DNA of 64,000 bases from Tolypothrix bouteillei VB521301 (GTDB taxonomy: Bacteria; Cyanobacteriota; Cyanobacteriia; Cyanobacteriales; Nostocaceae). Below the pieces are notes generated by a model that made no database searches, was not told the DNA's origin, and saw nothing but the letters and a program-made list of their open reading frames with translations. Below are positions 25,954 through 35,710 of the stretch, piece after piece. Both the position numbers and the translations under genes were made by a program. Numbering within the stretch: the first letter of the stretch is position 1; each line of letters starts with the position of its first letter. Location of the stretch: the NCBI RefSeq assembly GCF_000760695.4, contig NZ_JHEG04000001.1, positions 802,426-866,425 on the forward strand, given 5' to 3'.

Positions 25954-27867
25954 ATGGCAAAAGTAGTTGGAATTGACTTAGGTACTACAAACTCCTGCGT
26001 AGCAGTTATGGAAGGTGGTAAACCTACAGTAATTGCGAATGCAGAAGGTTTTCGGACAACACCTTCAGTCGTAGCGTTTGCAAAAAATGGCGATCGCTTG
26101 GTTGGTCAAATTGCAAAGCGCCAATCAGTGATGAACCCTGAAAACACATTTTATTCAGTGAAGCGTTTCATTGGTCGTAAATTTGATGAAATTACCCATG
26201 AAGCGACTGAAGTTTCCTATAAAGTTCTACGCGACAGCAACAGTAACGTAAAATTAGACTGTCCCGTAGCGGGCAAACAGTTTGCACCTGAGGAAATTTC
26301 AGCACAAGTTCTCCGCAAACTGGTAGAAGATGCCAGCAAATATATTGGTGAAACCGTAACTCAAGCCGTTATTACCGTTCCTGCGTACTTTAACGACTCC
26401 CAGCGCCAAGCAACTAAAGATGCAGGTAAGATAGCCGGTATTGAAGTTTTGCGGATTATCAACGAACCAACAGCCGCTTCTTTGGCTTACGGTTTTGATA
26501 AGAAGAGCCAAGAAACCATTCTTGTATTTGACCTTGGTGGCGGTACCTTCGACGTATCCATTCTGGAAGTGGGTGACGGCGTCTTTGAAGTATTAGCAAC
26601 GTCTGGAGACACCCACCTTGGTGGTGACGACTTCGACAAGAAAATTGTTGACTACCTAGCAGAAGAATTCAGAAAGCAAGAAGGGATCGAATTGCGTAAA
26701 GACAGACAAGCTTTGCAACGTCTGACTGAAGCAGCAGAAAAAGCGAAGATCGAACTTTCTAGCGTTACCCAAGCAGAAATTAACTTGCCTTTCATCACTG
26801 CTACCCAGGATGGACCAAAACACCTGGACATGACACTGACGCGTACTCAGTTTGAAAAACTCTGTGCTGACCTCATTGAGCGCTGTCGCGTTCCTGTAGA
26901 AAATGCACTGCGTGACGCGAAGTTAAGCAAAAACGATATTAATGAAGTTGTATTAGTGGGTGGTTCTACCCGTATCCCCGCAGTACAGCAACTTGTGAAA
27001 ACCGTGTTGGGCAAAGACCCCAACCAGAGCGTAAACCCTGATGAAGTGGTAGCTGTTGGTGCAGCAATTCAAGCAGGTGTGCTTGGCGGTGATGTGACTG
27101 GTATCTTGCTGTTAGACGTAACACCACTGTCTCTGGGTGTTGAAACCTTGGGTGGTGTCATGACCAAGATTATCCCTCGCAACACTACCATTCCTACCAA
27201 GAAGTCAGAAGTTTTCTCGACAGCCGTGGACGGTCAAACCAACGTGGAAATTCACGTTCTCCAGGGTGAACGGGAAATGTCAAATGATAACAAGAGCTTG
27301 GGTACCTTCCGTCTTGATGGTATTCCCCCTGCACCTCGCGGTGTACCTCAAATTGAAGTTATCTTTGATATTGACGCCAACGGTATTCTCAACGTAACGG
27401 CTAAGGACAAAGGTACTGGTAAGGAGCAATCCATTAGCATCACTGGTGCTTCTACCCTAGATAAGACCGAAGTTGAGCGCATGGTCAATGAAGCTGAGAG
27501 AAATGCTTCTACTGATAAAGAGCGTCGGGAGAAAATTGACCGCAAGAACCAAGCTGATTCCTTAGCATACCAAGCTGAGAAGCAGTTAGAAGAATTAGGC
27601 GATAAAGTTCCTGCTGCTGACAAGACCAAAGTAGAAGGTTTGGTTAAAGATTTGCGCGAAGCTGTCGCTAAGGAAGACGACGAGCAAATCAAGAAGGTTA
27701 TGCCCGAATTGCAACAAGCACTTTTTGCAGTTGGTAGCAACATATATCAACAAGCAGGTGGCGGTGCTTCTGCAACTGGTGCTCCCTCAGACCCCTCTGA
27801 TGGCGGTGCTTCCTCAGGTGGTAGCGGTGATGATGTTATTGATGCTGATTTCACCGAGTCTAAGTAA
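25954..27867 (+). CDS. dnaK: Chaperone DnaK (Hsp70), DnaK2-like
   Basis: 637 residues, full length. The ATPase domain starts [19 protein letters not shown] and contains [29 protein letters not shown] and [14 protein letters not shown]. The substrate-binding domain ([27 protein letters not shown]) and helical lid follow. The C-terminus is Gly/Ser-rich and ends [12 protein letters not shown], typical of the DnaK2 type in cyanobacteria. It acts with DnaJ and GrpE in protein folding and is essential in cyanobacteria. It is monocistronic here, with a terminator at 27940-27974. Confidence 0.98.
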   Translation: MAKVVGIDLGTTNSCVAVMEGGKPTVIANAEGFRTTPSVVAFAKNGDRLVGQIAKRQSVMNPENTFYSVKRFIGRKFDEITHEATEVSYKVLRDSNSNVKLDCPVAGKQFAPEEISAQVLRKLVEDASKYIGETVTQAVITVPAYFNDSQRQATKDAGKIAGIEVLRIINEPTAASLAYGFDKKSQETILVFDLGGGTFDVSILEVGDGVFEVLATSGDTHLGGDDFDKKIVDYLAEEFRKQEGIELRKDRQALQRLTEAAEKAKIELSSVTQAEINLPFITATQDGPKHLDMTLTRTQFEKLCADLIERCRVPVENALRDAKLSKNDINEVVLVGGSTRIPAVQQLVKTVLGKDPNQSVNPDEVVAVGAAIQAGVLGGDVTGILLLDVTPLSLGVETLGGVMTKIIPRNTTIPTKKSEVFSTAVDGQTNVEIHVLQGEREMSNDNKSLGTFRLDGIPPAPRGVPQIEVIFDIDANGILNVTAKDKGTGKEQSISITGASTLDKTEVERMVNEAERNASTDKERREKIDRKNQADSLAYQAEKQLEELGDKVPAADKTKVEGLVKDLREAVAKEDDEQIKKVMPELQQALFAVGSNIYQQAGGGASATGAPSDPSDGGASSGGSGDDVIDADFTESK

Positions 27868-28241
27868 TTTAAGGGGATTGGTGATTGGGAACGGAGGATT
27901 GATTTCCTAGCCTCCAATCCCTTCATATAATTCAGAATGCCCATCCAAGATACTCTTGGATGGGTAATTTTTTTACAGTTTTTCATATTCAAATTTTGTA
28001 AAAATCTTATGCAGCGACTATTTCAACATGACTTGGTTAAGGCAAACCCGCTTGGCAATAACCTTTGTAAAGACGCGCTGACTGAAAGCGTCTCTACGTA
28101 TATGCCAACTACTAACAAATTTTAACCAAGCAGTCTCAGACACTTATTTAAAAAATTGATATTACTTTATACGGTTTTCTTAGCAACATCTATTAAAAAA
28201 TGGGAACACTGAATATTAACAACTAAGGGTTTGTACTCTAG
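27868..28241. other. Intergenic region after dnaK
   Basis: Besides the terminator it holds, near 28069-28098, a GTAAAGACGCG...CGTCTCTAC palindrome of the dispersed cyanobacterial type. No gene is supported. Confidence 0.5.
27940..27974 (+). terminator. Rho-independent terminator of dnaK
   Basis: CCCATCCAAGA pairs with TCTTGGATGGG (11-bp stem, 3-base loop) followed by TAATTTTTTTT. It lies about 70 bases after the dnaK stop. Confidence 0.95.
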
Positions 28242-29306
28242 ATGAACAGACAAATGAATGTGCAGCAGTGGTTTCCAGTTCTCAAATGGTGGGTTTGGAT
28301 TGCTATAACATTATCATTTCCAGTTGGTGCGGGCGCATGGGGTCTCGCTCAACTCTTTCAGTTACCAGAACTTCCCGATTGTTTATCAGAATCAAGTAAA
28401 ACTTCTACCTCTACAATTCTCTATTGTGGCAAAGCGATCGCGGACGAACAAGATGTAGAGAAGTTGACTCAAGCCATAGAATTAGTAAGTAATATAGAAG
28501 CATCGCATCCCCAACATCAAATAGCCGAACAGCTCATAGAACAGTGGTCTCAGGCAATATTGCGATTGGGTGAAAATGCATTTCAACAGGGAGATATAGA
28601 TAGAGCCGTTGATATTCTTAAAAATATTCCGCACAATGTTTCTACTTATAAGTTAGTAGATAACAGAATTAAACAATGGAGATCTGTATGGTCAAAAGCT
28701 TCAGTCATTTATGAAAATGCTATAGCCAAACTAGAGAAAGACGAGCGAAATAATTCTTATATAGCACTAACTGAAGCTAGAAAACTCTTACAAATAGGGA
28801 ACGATTATTGGGAAACAACTAAGTATCAAGAATTAGTAGCGCAAATTCACGATATTAGAGAAAAACAGGAAGAACAAGCTGCAGAAGAAGAAAGATATCG
28901 TCAATCAATAGCCAAACAAGAAACGGAGAAAATAGACAATTGGGAGCAAGAGCAAGAAGCACAAGATGTTGCTTATTTAACTAAAGCTAGGAACCTAGCG
29001 AAGTCTCAAAAAGTTGAAGAGATGATAGATGGTATTAGCGAGGCTAGCATGGTCAGTTATGGTCGTTATTATGATGAAGCACAAAAACTGATTGCTGATA
29101 TCAGACAAAATATAGAAATTGTTGACGATCGCTCCTCACTCGATCAAGCTAAAAAACTTGCAAGTCGCAATGATTTGATATCTCTACAGATGGCAATTAA
29201 TGAAGCTAGCTTAATTACAGAAGGGCGTCCTCTATATAAAGAAGCAAACGAGCATATAGCTAAGTGGAACGCAAAAGTATTGAAACTACAAGACAGTCAT
29301 CGGTAA
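28242..29306 (+). CDS. Hypothetical membrane-anchored helical protein
   Basis: 354 residues. One hydrophobic segment (about 13-37) is followed by PELPDC. The rest is a long alpha-helical region with TPR-like pairs (ILRLGENAFQQGDIDRAVDILKNIP; YIALTEARKLLQIGNDYWETTKYQELVAQI) and a charged coiled coil rich in Glu, Gln and Lys. I do not recognise a named family; similar chromosomally encoded proteins occur in cyanobacteria. It probably sits at the membrane with its helical part facing the periplasm or lumen, an orientation that is inferred. It is monocistronic. Confidence 0.7.
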   Translation: MNRQMNVQQWFPVLKWWVWIAITLSFPVGAGAWGLAQLFQLPELPDCLSESSKTSTSTILYCGKAIADEQDVEKLTQAIELVSNIEASHPQHQIAEQLIEQWSQAILRLGENAFQQGDIDRAVDILKNIPHNVSTYKLVDNRIKQWRSVWSKASVIYENAIAKLEKDERNNSYIALTEARKLLQIGNDYWETTKYQELVAQIHDIREKQEEQAAEEERYRQSIAKQETEKIDNWEQEQEAQDVAYLTKARNLAKSQKVEEMIDGISEASMVSYGRYYDEAQKLIADIRQNIEIVDDRSSLDQAKKLASRNDLISLQMAINEASLITEGRPLYKEANEHIAKWNAKVLKLQDSHR

Positions 29307-29456
29307 CCGCTTAACTTTCATTTATGACAACGAACTTATTAATAAATTTGTACCCAGAGTAAGGTGCTCGATCGCAAGCTAGCTTCTATATTAAACCTGG
29401 TACTGCTTGAACACGGGTTCAGTAGCACCAAGTCATTTATTCATATCTAGCAAACA

Positions 29457-30116
29457 ATGGCATACCCACAAGCACCTTGGATACTGAATGGCTACGCTCT
29501 CCTAACCGGACATTCGATCGAGATTCAGCGAGTGCGTCACCTGATACCCAAAGAGTTAGAAATCATTACCGTATTACCCGGTAAAACTCTTGGTGGTGTA
29601 TATCTATCCTATTACGGACAAGGCTCTGAATTGGAGTATAGCGAGTTAATTGTAGTTCCGGCGGTTGTGGGCTATCAAGGAAAAGTTGGTGGATGGGTTT
29701 CCCACATATATGTAGACAATCCAGAATCAGTTGCGGGTGGTCGAGAAATTTGGGGATTACCCAAAGAAATAGCAGAGTTCACTTGGGAAAAAGGCGAACA
29801 AATTACTGTTCGCCAGGGAGAGCGAACATTATGTACTCTCAACTATCAAAAGCCACTTTTTGCATGGCCACAGTGGTTTGGGGCTTCTAGTTTTAGCGCC
29901 AAAAATACCAATTTACTCTGCTTTTCAGCGGAAATGGAATCGCGTTTGGGACTAGTCGGTTCCAAATTAGAAGTTCCGGCGGAAAGCCCTTTTGCGGAGA
30001 TTGGTTTGGGTCAACCTTTTTTAACTATTCGCGCCGAACAAATGAGTTTGAGAGTCCGTGCTCCTGAAGTAGTTGGACAAAGGGAAGTTGAGTATACTTA
30101 TTCTGAAGTTGGTTAA
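29457..30116 (+). CDS. Acetoacetate decarboxylase family protein
   Basis: 219 residues. The GGVYLSYYGQGSELEYSELIVVPAVV segment and GGREIWGLPKEIAEFTWEKG fit the acetoacetate decarboxylase superfamily. The Lys in GLPKE aligns with the Schiff-base lysine. The active-site lysine is present, but the true substrate could be another beta-keto acid or lactone, as many ADC-like proteins are not decarboxylases of acetoacetate. It is convergent with the WecA-like gene (12-bp gap). Confidence 0.8.
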   Translation: MAYPQAPWILNGYALLTGHSIEIQRVRHLIPKELEIITVLPGKTLGGVYLSYYGQGSELEYSELIVVPAVVGYQGKVGGWVSHIYVDNPESVAGGREIWGLPKEIAEFTWEKGEQITVRQGERTLCTLNYQKPLFAWPQWFGASSFSAKNTNLLCFSAEMESRLGLVGSKLEVPAESPFAEIGLGQPFLTIRAEQMSLRVRAPEVVGQREVEYTYSEVG

Positions 30117-30128
30117 TATTGTTTTTTT

Positions 30129-31181
30129 CTAGGATTGCTCGGAGTTCTTCCGGACTTTCAAGCTGTTGTAGGTCAGCAAAGAAGTAGCACCACAAGCAAA
30201 AGCAATGCTATTTGGTATCCCCGCAATAACTAATGCCAAACTCCCAACCCAAAAGGTTAAAGAATAAATAAATAAAACAGTTCTTCTGTGCGACAGCCCA
30301 GCCCTTAACAGTCTGTGGTGTAAATGGCTTTTATCTGCAATAAAAGGTGATTTTCCCCGAAGAACTCGCAGTAGAATCACTGCTGACATATCTATAATTG
30401 GGACTGCCAGAATGAGAAAAGGTGATAGGACTGCAGTCACAGCAGCCGTTTTAACCAAACCAATTACACTCACGGCTGCAAGGGTAAATCCCATAAAATA
30501 AGCCCCACCATCTCCCATAAAGATTTGTGCGGGGTTGAAGTTATAACGGAGGAAACCCAATGCCCCACCACCAAGGGCTGCAGTTATTAAAGCTGCTTCG
30601 GGTTGCTGCATAAATAACGCCACAACCAACATAACCACAGATGCAATTCCCGATACCCCAGCAGCTAAGCCGTCTAAACCATCAATCCAATTAATTGCAT
30701 TAACCATTCCCACAAGCCACACAATTGTGACGGGAAAACTCAACCAGCCCAGCTGAACTAGCCCACCTGTAGGAATGCTCAAAAAATCTATACTGACACC
30801 TGCTTTCCAAGCACCTGTTGCGACAACTATCTGTACCATAAGTCGTGCAATAGGAGATAGATTTAACAAATCGTCTGCTAATCCGATCAGAAAAAAGCCC
30901 ACACCACCGAGGATGACTCCCAATATTTGCCATTCTTTTTCAGTTGACAAATTTCCAAATCCACCTAATGCCCAAATTACTAACAAGGAGGCAATAGTAC
31001 CTGCGAAGATAGAAATTCCTCCAAGTCGCACCATTGGACGTTGATGAACTTTACGTTCATTAGGTTTATCTACTTGTCCGCTTTTGATGCCAAAATTTCT
31101 AACATCAGGAGTTGTCCAGAGAACAACTACAGCAGCAACAAGAAAGGCAATCAGATGATAAATTTGAGCGGGCATCTGCAT
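30129..31181 (-). CDS. Polyprenyl-phosphate GlcNAc/MurNAc-type 1-phosphate transferase (WecA/TagO family)
   Basis: 350 residues with about ten hydrophobic helices. Catalytic motifs are GLADDLLNLSP, NAINWIDGLDGLAAG, and FMGDGGAYFMGF, then the cytoplasmic-loop HxH segment KSHLHHRLLRAGLSHR. It transfers a sugar-1-phosphate to undecaprenyl phosphate, the first membrane step of O-antigen, EPS or teichoic-acid-like synthesis. Its nearness to the EPS locus (which starts at about 39.9 kb) makes it a candidate initiating enzyme, but it is separated by two large genes. Confidence 0.9.
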   Translation of the reverse strand: MQMPAQIYHLIAFLVAAVVVLWTTPDVRNFGIKSGQVDKPNERKVHQRPMVRLGGISIFAGTIASLLVIWALGGFGNLSTEKEWQILGVILGGVGFFLIGLADDLLNLSPIARLMVQIVVATGAWKAGVSIDFLSIPTGGLVQLGWLSFPVTIVWLVGMVNAINWIDGLDGLAAGVSGIASVVMLVVALFMQQPEAALITAALGGGALGFLRYNFNPAQIFMGDGGAYFMGFTLAAVSVIGLVKTAAVTAVLSPFLILAVPIIDMSAVILLRVLRGKSPFIADKSHLHHRLLRAGLSHRRTVLFIYSLTFWVGSLALVIAGIPNSIAFACGATSLLTYNSLKVRKNSEQS

Positions 31182-31287
31182 ATTCCTCTTATAGAAAATC
31201 GGTTACATATTTCAAAATGGGTAAGTCTAAGACTGCGATCGCTGTATAAGTTATGGGACACAAATCTGTGGAATTGGCTCGACAATA

Positions 31288-31320
31288 AAAAAAGCGAGCC
31301 CCCGGACTCGCTTTTGTTTG
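31288..31320 (-). terminator. Rho-independent terminator of the large surface-protein gene
   Basis: On the minus strand AAAAGCGAG..CTCGCTTTTTTT forms a stem with a GC-rich loop and a T-run. It lies 28-60 bases after the stop at 31348. Confidence 0.88.
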
Positions 31321-31347
31321 GTAAAGTTTTAAAGATCGAACGAACGA

Positions 31348-34300
31348 TTAGTTCGTTGTACTAAATATGACATCAACCCAGTAGTTAGCTGATTGATAAG
31401 TGGAGGTGGGGAAAGCAGGATTACTGCTATAGGTATAGACCCCATTAGGTCCAGATTCACCATTACGGAGTGCAGACAGAGGTGGAGTACTTACACCAGA
31501 GTTAGCAAAATATCCTACGTCTTGGGAATAGAAACCGACATTGGTGTGGTAGGAAGCGACATACACAGTATTAGCAGTAATTGCGACCGGAGCCCCAAAG
31601 TTGACTTGCTGCCAACCCGAGGCAGTTTCGTTAATAAAGGTTGCCGTTGCTAACTGCTGACCGTTGCTGCTCCATAGGGTACCAACGTGAGTTCCTGTAT
31701 TTTGCGGTCCTTTGTAAAAACGAATGCCTTTGATGAAACCGTTCTGACTTGAGCGGAACTTCACACCGAGTTCCACTGAACTCGGGTCATTTTCTGTAAT
31801 AAGGTTAGGAGTTGCTGTGTTATTCCAAATGCTAACTGTTACTGATGATGCGTTGCCTGTAGTAAACGACCAAGTGTAGTTTTGTGCTAGGGCATTGCCT
31901 GCTAAGTCTTTTACTCTTGGATCGGTGCTACCGCCTTTGAGTGTAGCAGTATAGGTTGTGGAAGTTGCAAGGGGACTGCTTGGTGTGAGTGTAGCAGTGC
32001 TATTGCCCGCATCATAGGTGATGGTGGCAGGTACAAGTGTGTTGTTGGCGTTGCGTAACTCAAAGGTGTTGCTGTTAAGTGTAGCTGTATCTATCGCTTC
32101 GCTAAAGGTAGCGGTGATGGTTGTACTGGGGCTGACACCAGTTGTACCATTACCAGGAGTGCTGGCTGTTACTGTTGGTGGGGTAGTGTCTGGCGCAACA
32201 TTGGTAGTAAAGACTACGTCTACCCAATAGTTACTGGCTTGGTAAGTGTTGGTGGGGAAGGTAGGGGTAGAGCGATAAATATACACACCATTGGCACCAC
32301 TTTCACCATTACGAAGTGCATACAAGGGCGAACTGTTCACACCCGAATTGGTAAAGAAATTTTCGTTCTTGGAGTACTTACCAACACTCGTGTGGTAGGA
32401 CGCTACGTAAACAGTATTGGCAGTAATCTGTACTGGAGTCGCAAAATTAACTTGCTGCCAGCCTGAAGATGTCTCGTTACTGAATGTCGCCCTCGCTAAT
32501 TGCGTTCCTCCGCTGCTCCACAAAGTACCAACGTGGGTTCCCGTGTTTTGCGGTCCTTTATAAAAACGAATGCCACTGATGTAGCCATTCTGGTTGGCAC
32601 GGAATTTCACACCCAGTTCTGCTGCATTTGAGTCTTGAGTTGTTATCAATCCGGGAGTCACGGAACTGTTCCAGATACTGCACGGACAGGCGCGATCGCC
32701 AACTGCAATGGCTACTTCCGTTGCAGGTGTTTGGATATTGCCGCTATCATCAATCGCACGGCTTTTGATAGTGACTGTCCCAGTCGTTGTGGGTGTCCAA
32801 GTGTAGTTCCAGTTAGCACGACCGTTAGCTAGATGCCATGTTGTTCCACCATCAACTGATACCTCAACACCACCAACAACGCCATCTGTATCGCTTGCTG
32901 TACCTGTAATAGCTATAGGATTATTGAGCTGCACTGTTGTACTGGCAGTTGGTGAAGATATTGTTGCAGTGGGAGCAGTGGAGTCAAAAGAGGGAGTTGC
33001 TAATTGCAAACCAGATTGGAGAGAGCCCGGTTGTACACCCATATCCGCAAACAAGTTAACAGTTGCTTGTTGCATACGCACATCTGGGGTTGCACCTGAT
33101 GGTCTGCGATCGTGATTGATATCCAAACCCCATGACCATTGTACGGTTCCGGAACCAAACACTAAAGCACCACTACTGTGTCTGTACAGTGTTAAATGGT
33201 GGGTAGCTGTACCAGACCCAAAAGTAGACCCGTAATCTTGAAGAACAGGGGCATTGTTAACAGTCCTTGTGGACAACCAAATCAAGCCTGAGGGTCGAAA
33301 GCCGTTGTCTATATCTTCATCCCATTCGTAACCCAGCGTGCTATTGGCAAGTGTGGCAGTTGTTCCTGGAGAAAGAGTTGCAACACTAGTATTGCGCCAG
33401 AAGCGCATTTTGCCATCTTCCGCTGGTACTTGTATAGCTGTAGTTGCCCCATCGTTGACAGTAAAAAGCGTACCCGTTAAGGCATTTTCCGGACGACCGC
33501 CATCTTTGGGTGGGCTAAAGCGGGGGTCGCGCCAAGTTCCAGTCCAAGTTGTTGGTTCTGGATCGATCGCCGCATTTGCTTTGGTCTCCTTATAACAAAC
33601 TAAGGTGCGGTAGGGTGCGTTTGAAATATCAATGCTGTTTTCCCAACGAGTTTTCCAAAAAACTTCATTACCGCTAAAGAATGCTAAATGAACACCTATA
33701 TTTCGAGCGGCTTCAACTTTAGCACGCTGTTGAGCAGACCAATACTCGTCGTGACCTACCGATAGGAAAACTTGATGATTGCGGATCAGATCGCCAAAGC
33801 GATCGCTATCTACACCAGTAAAATAGCTTACATCATATCCGTTAGCTTCTAACCAACGCACCATTGGGTATTCAGCGTTGAATACCCAATCTTGACCGTT
33901 ATCAACTATACGGGTGTTAAAAGGGCGGTTGTAACTCACTTTGTAAGCTCGACCCGCAGGCGAACCTGTATAGAGACTATTGCCACCGTAGTTGTTATAT
34001 GCTTGCCAAGTTGTATCGGAAGTTTGAAAAAGTAGATCGGAAGTACTGGAGTCATCTCGGACAATAAAGACTATGTGGCTGGCTCCGCTAGTATCAGTAC
34101 GCACTGCTTTGGCAAAGTAAATTCCCGACGTGGCATTTTCTGGAACATTCCATGATGCCGACACGCCCCAATTTCCACAATCAATAAGTCCAGTCGTTGC
34201 GTTATTGATGCAGTTCGGCTGGCTGGGAGTCTGGTTTTGCGGTACGTTAACTGTTGCTACTTTACGAGCACCTTGTCCACCGTAGTATCCCATACGATAG

Positions 34301-34596
34301 ATATCAAGGCGGTAACTTGGAGCAGGGGTTTTGATTTTGAAGGAAACGGTTTGCCCTCGGTTCACACTAATATCAGTGGCAAATCCTTGAATGCTTGAAT
34401 CTCCAATACCGCTAATATCCCACTCAGACGCAGGATTCCCTGCTTTACAGTTTTCAGCAACAATTGAGTTAGCAGGTGAAGTACACGGATCTGCAGCAAG
34501 CACTTTTTGCATTGGCACGCGATCGCCCACACTTAGTTGCAAGACAACTAAAATTGCGAGCATCATCAGTAATATATTTTTGAGCAACTTCTTCAT
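31348..34596 (-). CDS. Large secreted protein: N,N-dimethylformamidase-beta-like domain plus DUF4082 and Ig-like domains
   Basis: 1082 residues. A signal peptide (about 1-35) is followed by a region resembling the N,N-dimethylformamidase beta subunit (about 45-540: DIYRMGYYGGQGARKV, NAEYPMVRWLEANGYDVSYFTGVD, GHDEYWSAQQRAKVEAARNIGVHLAFFSGNE). Next come an Ig-like domain (about 545-635), a DUF4082 domain, an Ig-like (Big_5) domain and a second DUF4082 domain. DUF4082 units read SIWNSSVTPG...NGYISGIRFYKGPQNTGTHVGTLWSS...NYWVDVVF. Function is unknown; a surface enzyme with adhesion modules is a fair inference. The tail is shared with the next gene. Confidence 0.85.
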   Translation of the reverse strand: MKKLLKNILLMMLAILVVLQLSVGDRVPMQKVLAADPCTSPANSIVAENCKAGNPASEWDISGIGDSSIQGFATDISVNRGQTVSFKIKTPAPSYRLDIYRMGYYGGQGARKVATVNVPQNQTPSQPNCINNATTGLIDCGNWGVSASWNVPENATSGIYFAKAVRTDTSGASHIVFIVRDDSSTSDLLFQTSDTTWQAYNNYGGNSLYTGSPAGRAYKVSYNRPFNTRIVDNGQDWVFNAEYPMVRWLEANGYDVSYFTGVDSDRFGDLIRNHQVFLSVGHDEYWSAQQRAKVEAARNIGVHLAFFSGNEVFWKTRWENSIDISNAPYRTLVCYKETKANAAIDPEPTTWTGTWRDPRFSPPKDGGRPENALTGTLFTVNDGATTAIQVPAEDGKMRFWRNTSVATLSPGTTATLANSTLGYEWDEDIDNGFRPSGLIWLSTRTVNNAPVLQDYGSTFGSGTATHHLTLYRHSSGALVFGSGTVQWSWGLDINHDRRPSGATPDVRMQQATVNLFADMGVQPGSLQSGLQLATPSFDSTAPTATISSPTASTTVQLNNPIAITGTASDTDGVVGGVEVSVDGGTTWHLANGRANWNYTWTPTTTGTVTIKSRAIDDSGNIQTPATEVAIAVGDRACPCSIWNSSVTPGLITTQDSNAAELGVKFRANQNGYISGIRFYKGPQNTGTHVGTLWSSGGTQLARATFSNETSSGWQQVNFATPVQITANTVYVASYHTSVGKYSKNENFFTNSGVNSSPLYALRNGESGANGVYIYRSTPTFPTNTYQASNYWVDVVFTTNVAPDTTPPTVTASTPGNGTTGVSPSTTITATFSEAIDTATLNSNTFELRNANNTLVPATITYDAGNSTATLTPSSPLATSTTYTATLKGGSTDPRVKDLAGNALAQNYTWSFTTGNASSVTVSIWNNTATPNLITENDPSSVELGVKFRSSQNGFIKGIRFYKGPQNTGTHVGTLWSSNGQQLATATFINETASGWQQVNFGAPVAITANTVYVASYHTNVGFYSQDVGYFANSGVSTPPLSALRNGESGPNGVYTYSSNPAFPTSTYQSANYWVDVIFSTTN
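31354..32190 (-). repeat. DUF4082-Big_5 coding module, copy 1
   Basis: This block encodes the terminal DUF4082 domain and the preceding Ig-like domain of the 31348-34596 protein. The same protein order and very similar sequence recur at 34879-35710 in the neighbouring gene, and further DUF4082 copies lie at about 32205-32690 and 35720-36230. Confidence 0.85.
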
Positions 34597-34837
34597 TAGA
34601 TTTGTTCAAGTTACTGATAGGACTGTGATGTAATTTTTATGATTTCTATGTATTGATTGCTTGAATACAGGTATATGTATGGGGCTCCTATTTAATTTTT
34701 GAAATATACGTAGTCAGGTGGGCATCGCCTGCAAAAAACCTTATGTGGTGAGTATTGCCTGCCCTAGGTAGAAATTTTCATAACTTATTTAAGTAGGTAG
34801 GCATGAATATTTATCCTTGAGTGAAGGCAGAAGGGAA

Positions 34838-34873
34838 AATTGTAGAGGCGTTGGAAATAACGCCTCTACAATT
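34838..34873 (-). terminator. Rho-independent terminator of the 1514-residue protein gene
   Basis: AATTGTAGAGGCGTT (34838-34852) pairs with AACGCCTCTACAATT (34859-34873) as a 15-bp perfect stem, followed on the minus strand by TTTTCCC. It lies 6-41 bases after the stop at 34879. Confidence 0.85.
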
Positions 34874-34878
34874 TTTAG

Positions 34879-35710
34879 CTACGGTGTTGTGCTAAATATG
34901 ACATCTACCCAATAATTAGATGATTGATAAGTAGAGGTGGGGAATACAGGGGTAGCGCTGTATCTGTAGATACCGTTAGATCCACTTTCTCCGTTGCGGA
35001 GTGCATACAATGGGGAATTACTGACACCAGAATTGGTAAAGTAATTTTCATTTTTAGAGTAAAAACCGACATTGGTGTGGTAAGAAGCTACGTAAACAGT
35101 ATTGGCTGCGATCGCGACAGGAGTTGTAAAGTAGACTTCCTGCCAACCGGAAGCAGTTTCGTTAGCAAAAGTTGCCCTTCCTAACTGTTGTCCGCTATTG
35201 CTCCATAGGGTACCAACGTGAGTTCCGGTATTTTGCGAACCTTTGTAAAAACGAAGACCCTTAATGTAACCGTTCTGGCTGGAGCGGAATTTCACACCCA
35301 GTTCCACTGCACTCGAGTCATTTGTATTGACTGTACTTGGAGTTGCTGAATTACTCCAGATAGTTACAAATGATGTATTGCTTGTAGTAAACGACCAAGT
35401 GTAATTTTGTGCCAAAGCATTTCCCGATACATCTTTGACTCTGGGGTCGGTGCTACCACCTCTAAGCGTAGCAGTGTAAGTCGTAGAAGTAGCGAGCGGG
35501 CTAGTTGGTGTTAGGGTTGCAGTACGAGTTCCAGCATCATAGGTGACGCTAGCGGGTATGAGTGTGTTGCTAGCATTGCGTAATTCAAAAGTGTTGGTGT
35601 TAATTGTGGCTATATCTATTGGTTCGCTAAAGGTGGCGGTGACACTTGTACTGGGATTGACACCAGTTGTACCGTTTACAGGAGTGCTTCCAGTCACTGT
35701 TGGTGGGGTT
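34879..35710 (-). repeat. DUF4082-Big_5 coding module, copy 2
   Basis: Encodes the same domain pair as copy 1 (31354-32190), with long identical peptide stretches such as NGYIKG.RFYKG.QNTGTHVGTLWS and DPRVKD.{1,2}GNALAQNYTWSFTT. This indicates recent duplication or gene conversion between the two neighbours. Confidence 0.85.

Noticed and set aside
31393..33595. Several plus-strand ORFs opposite the DUF4082 genes
   Set aside because: They repeat with the duplicated DUF4082 modules and are antisense shadows of the coding strand.
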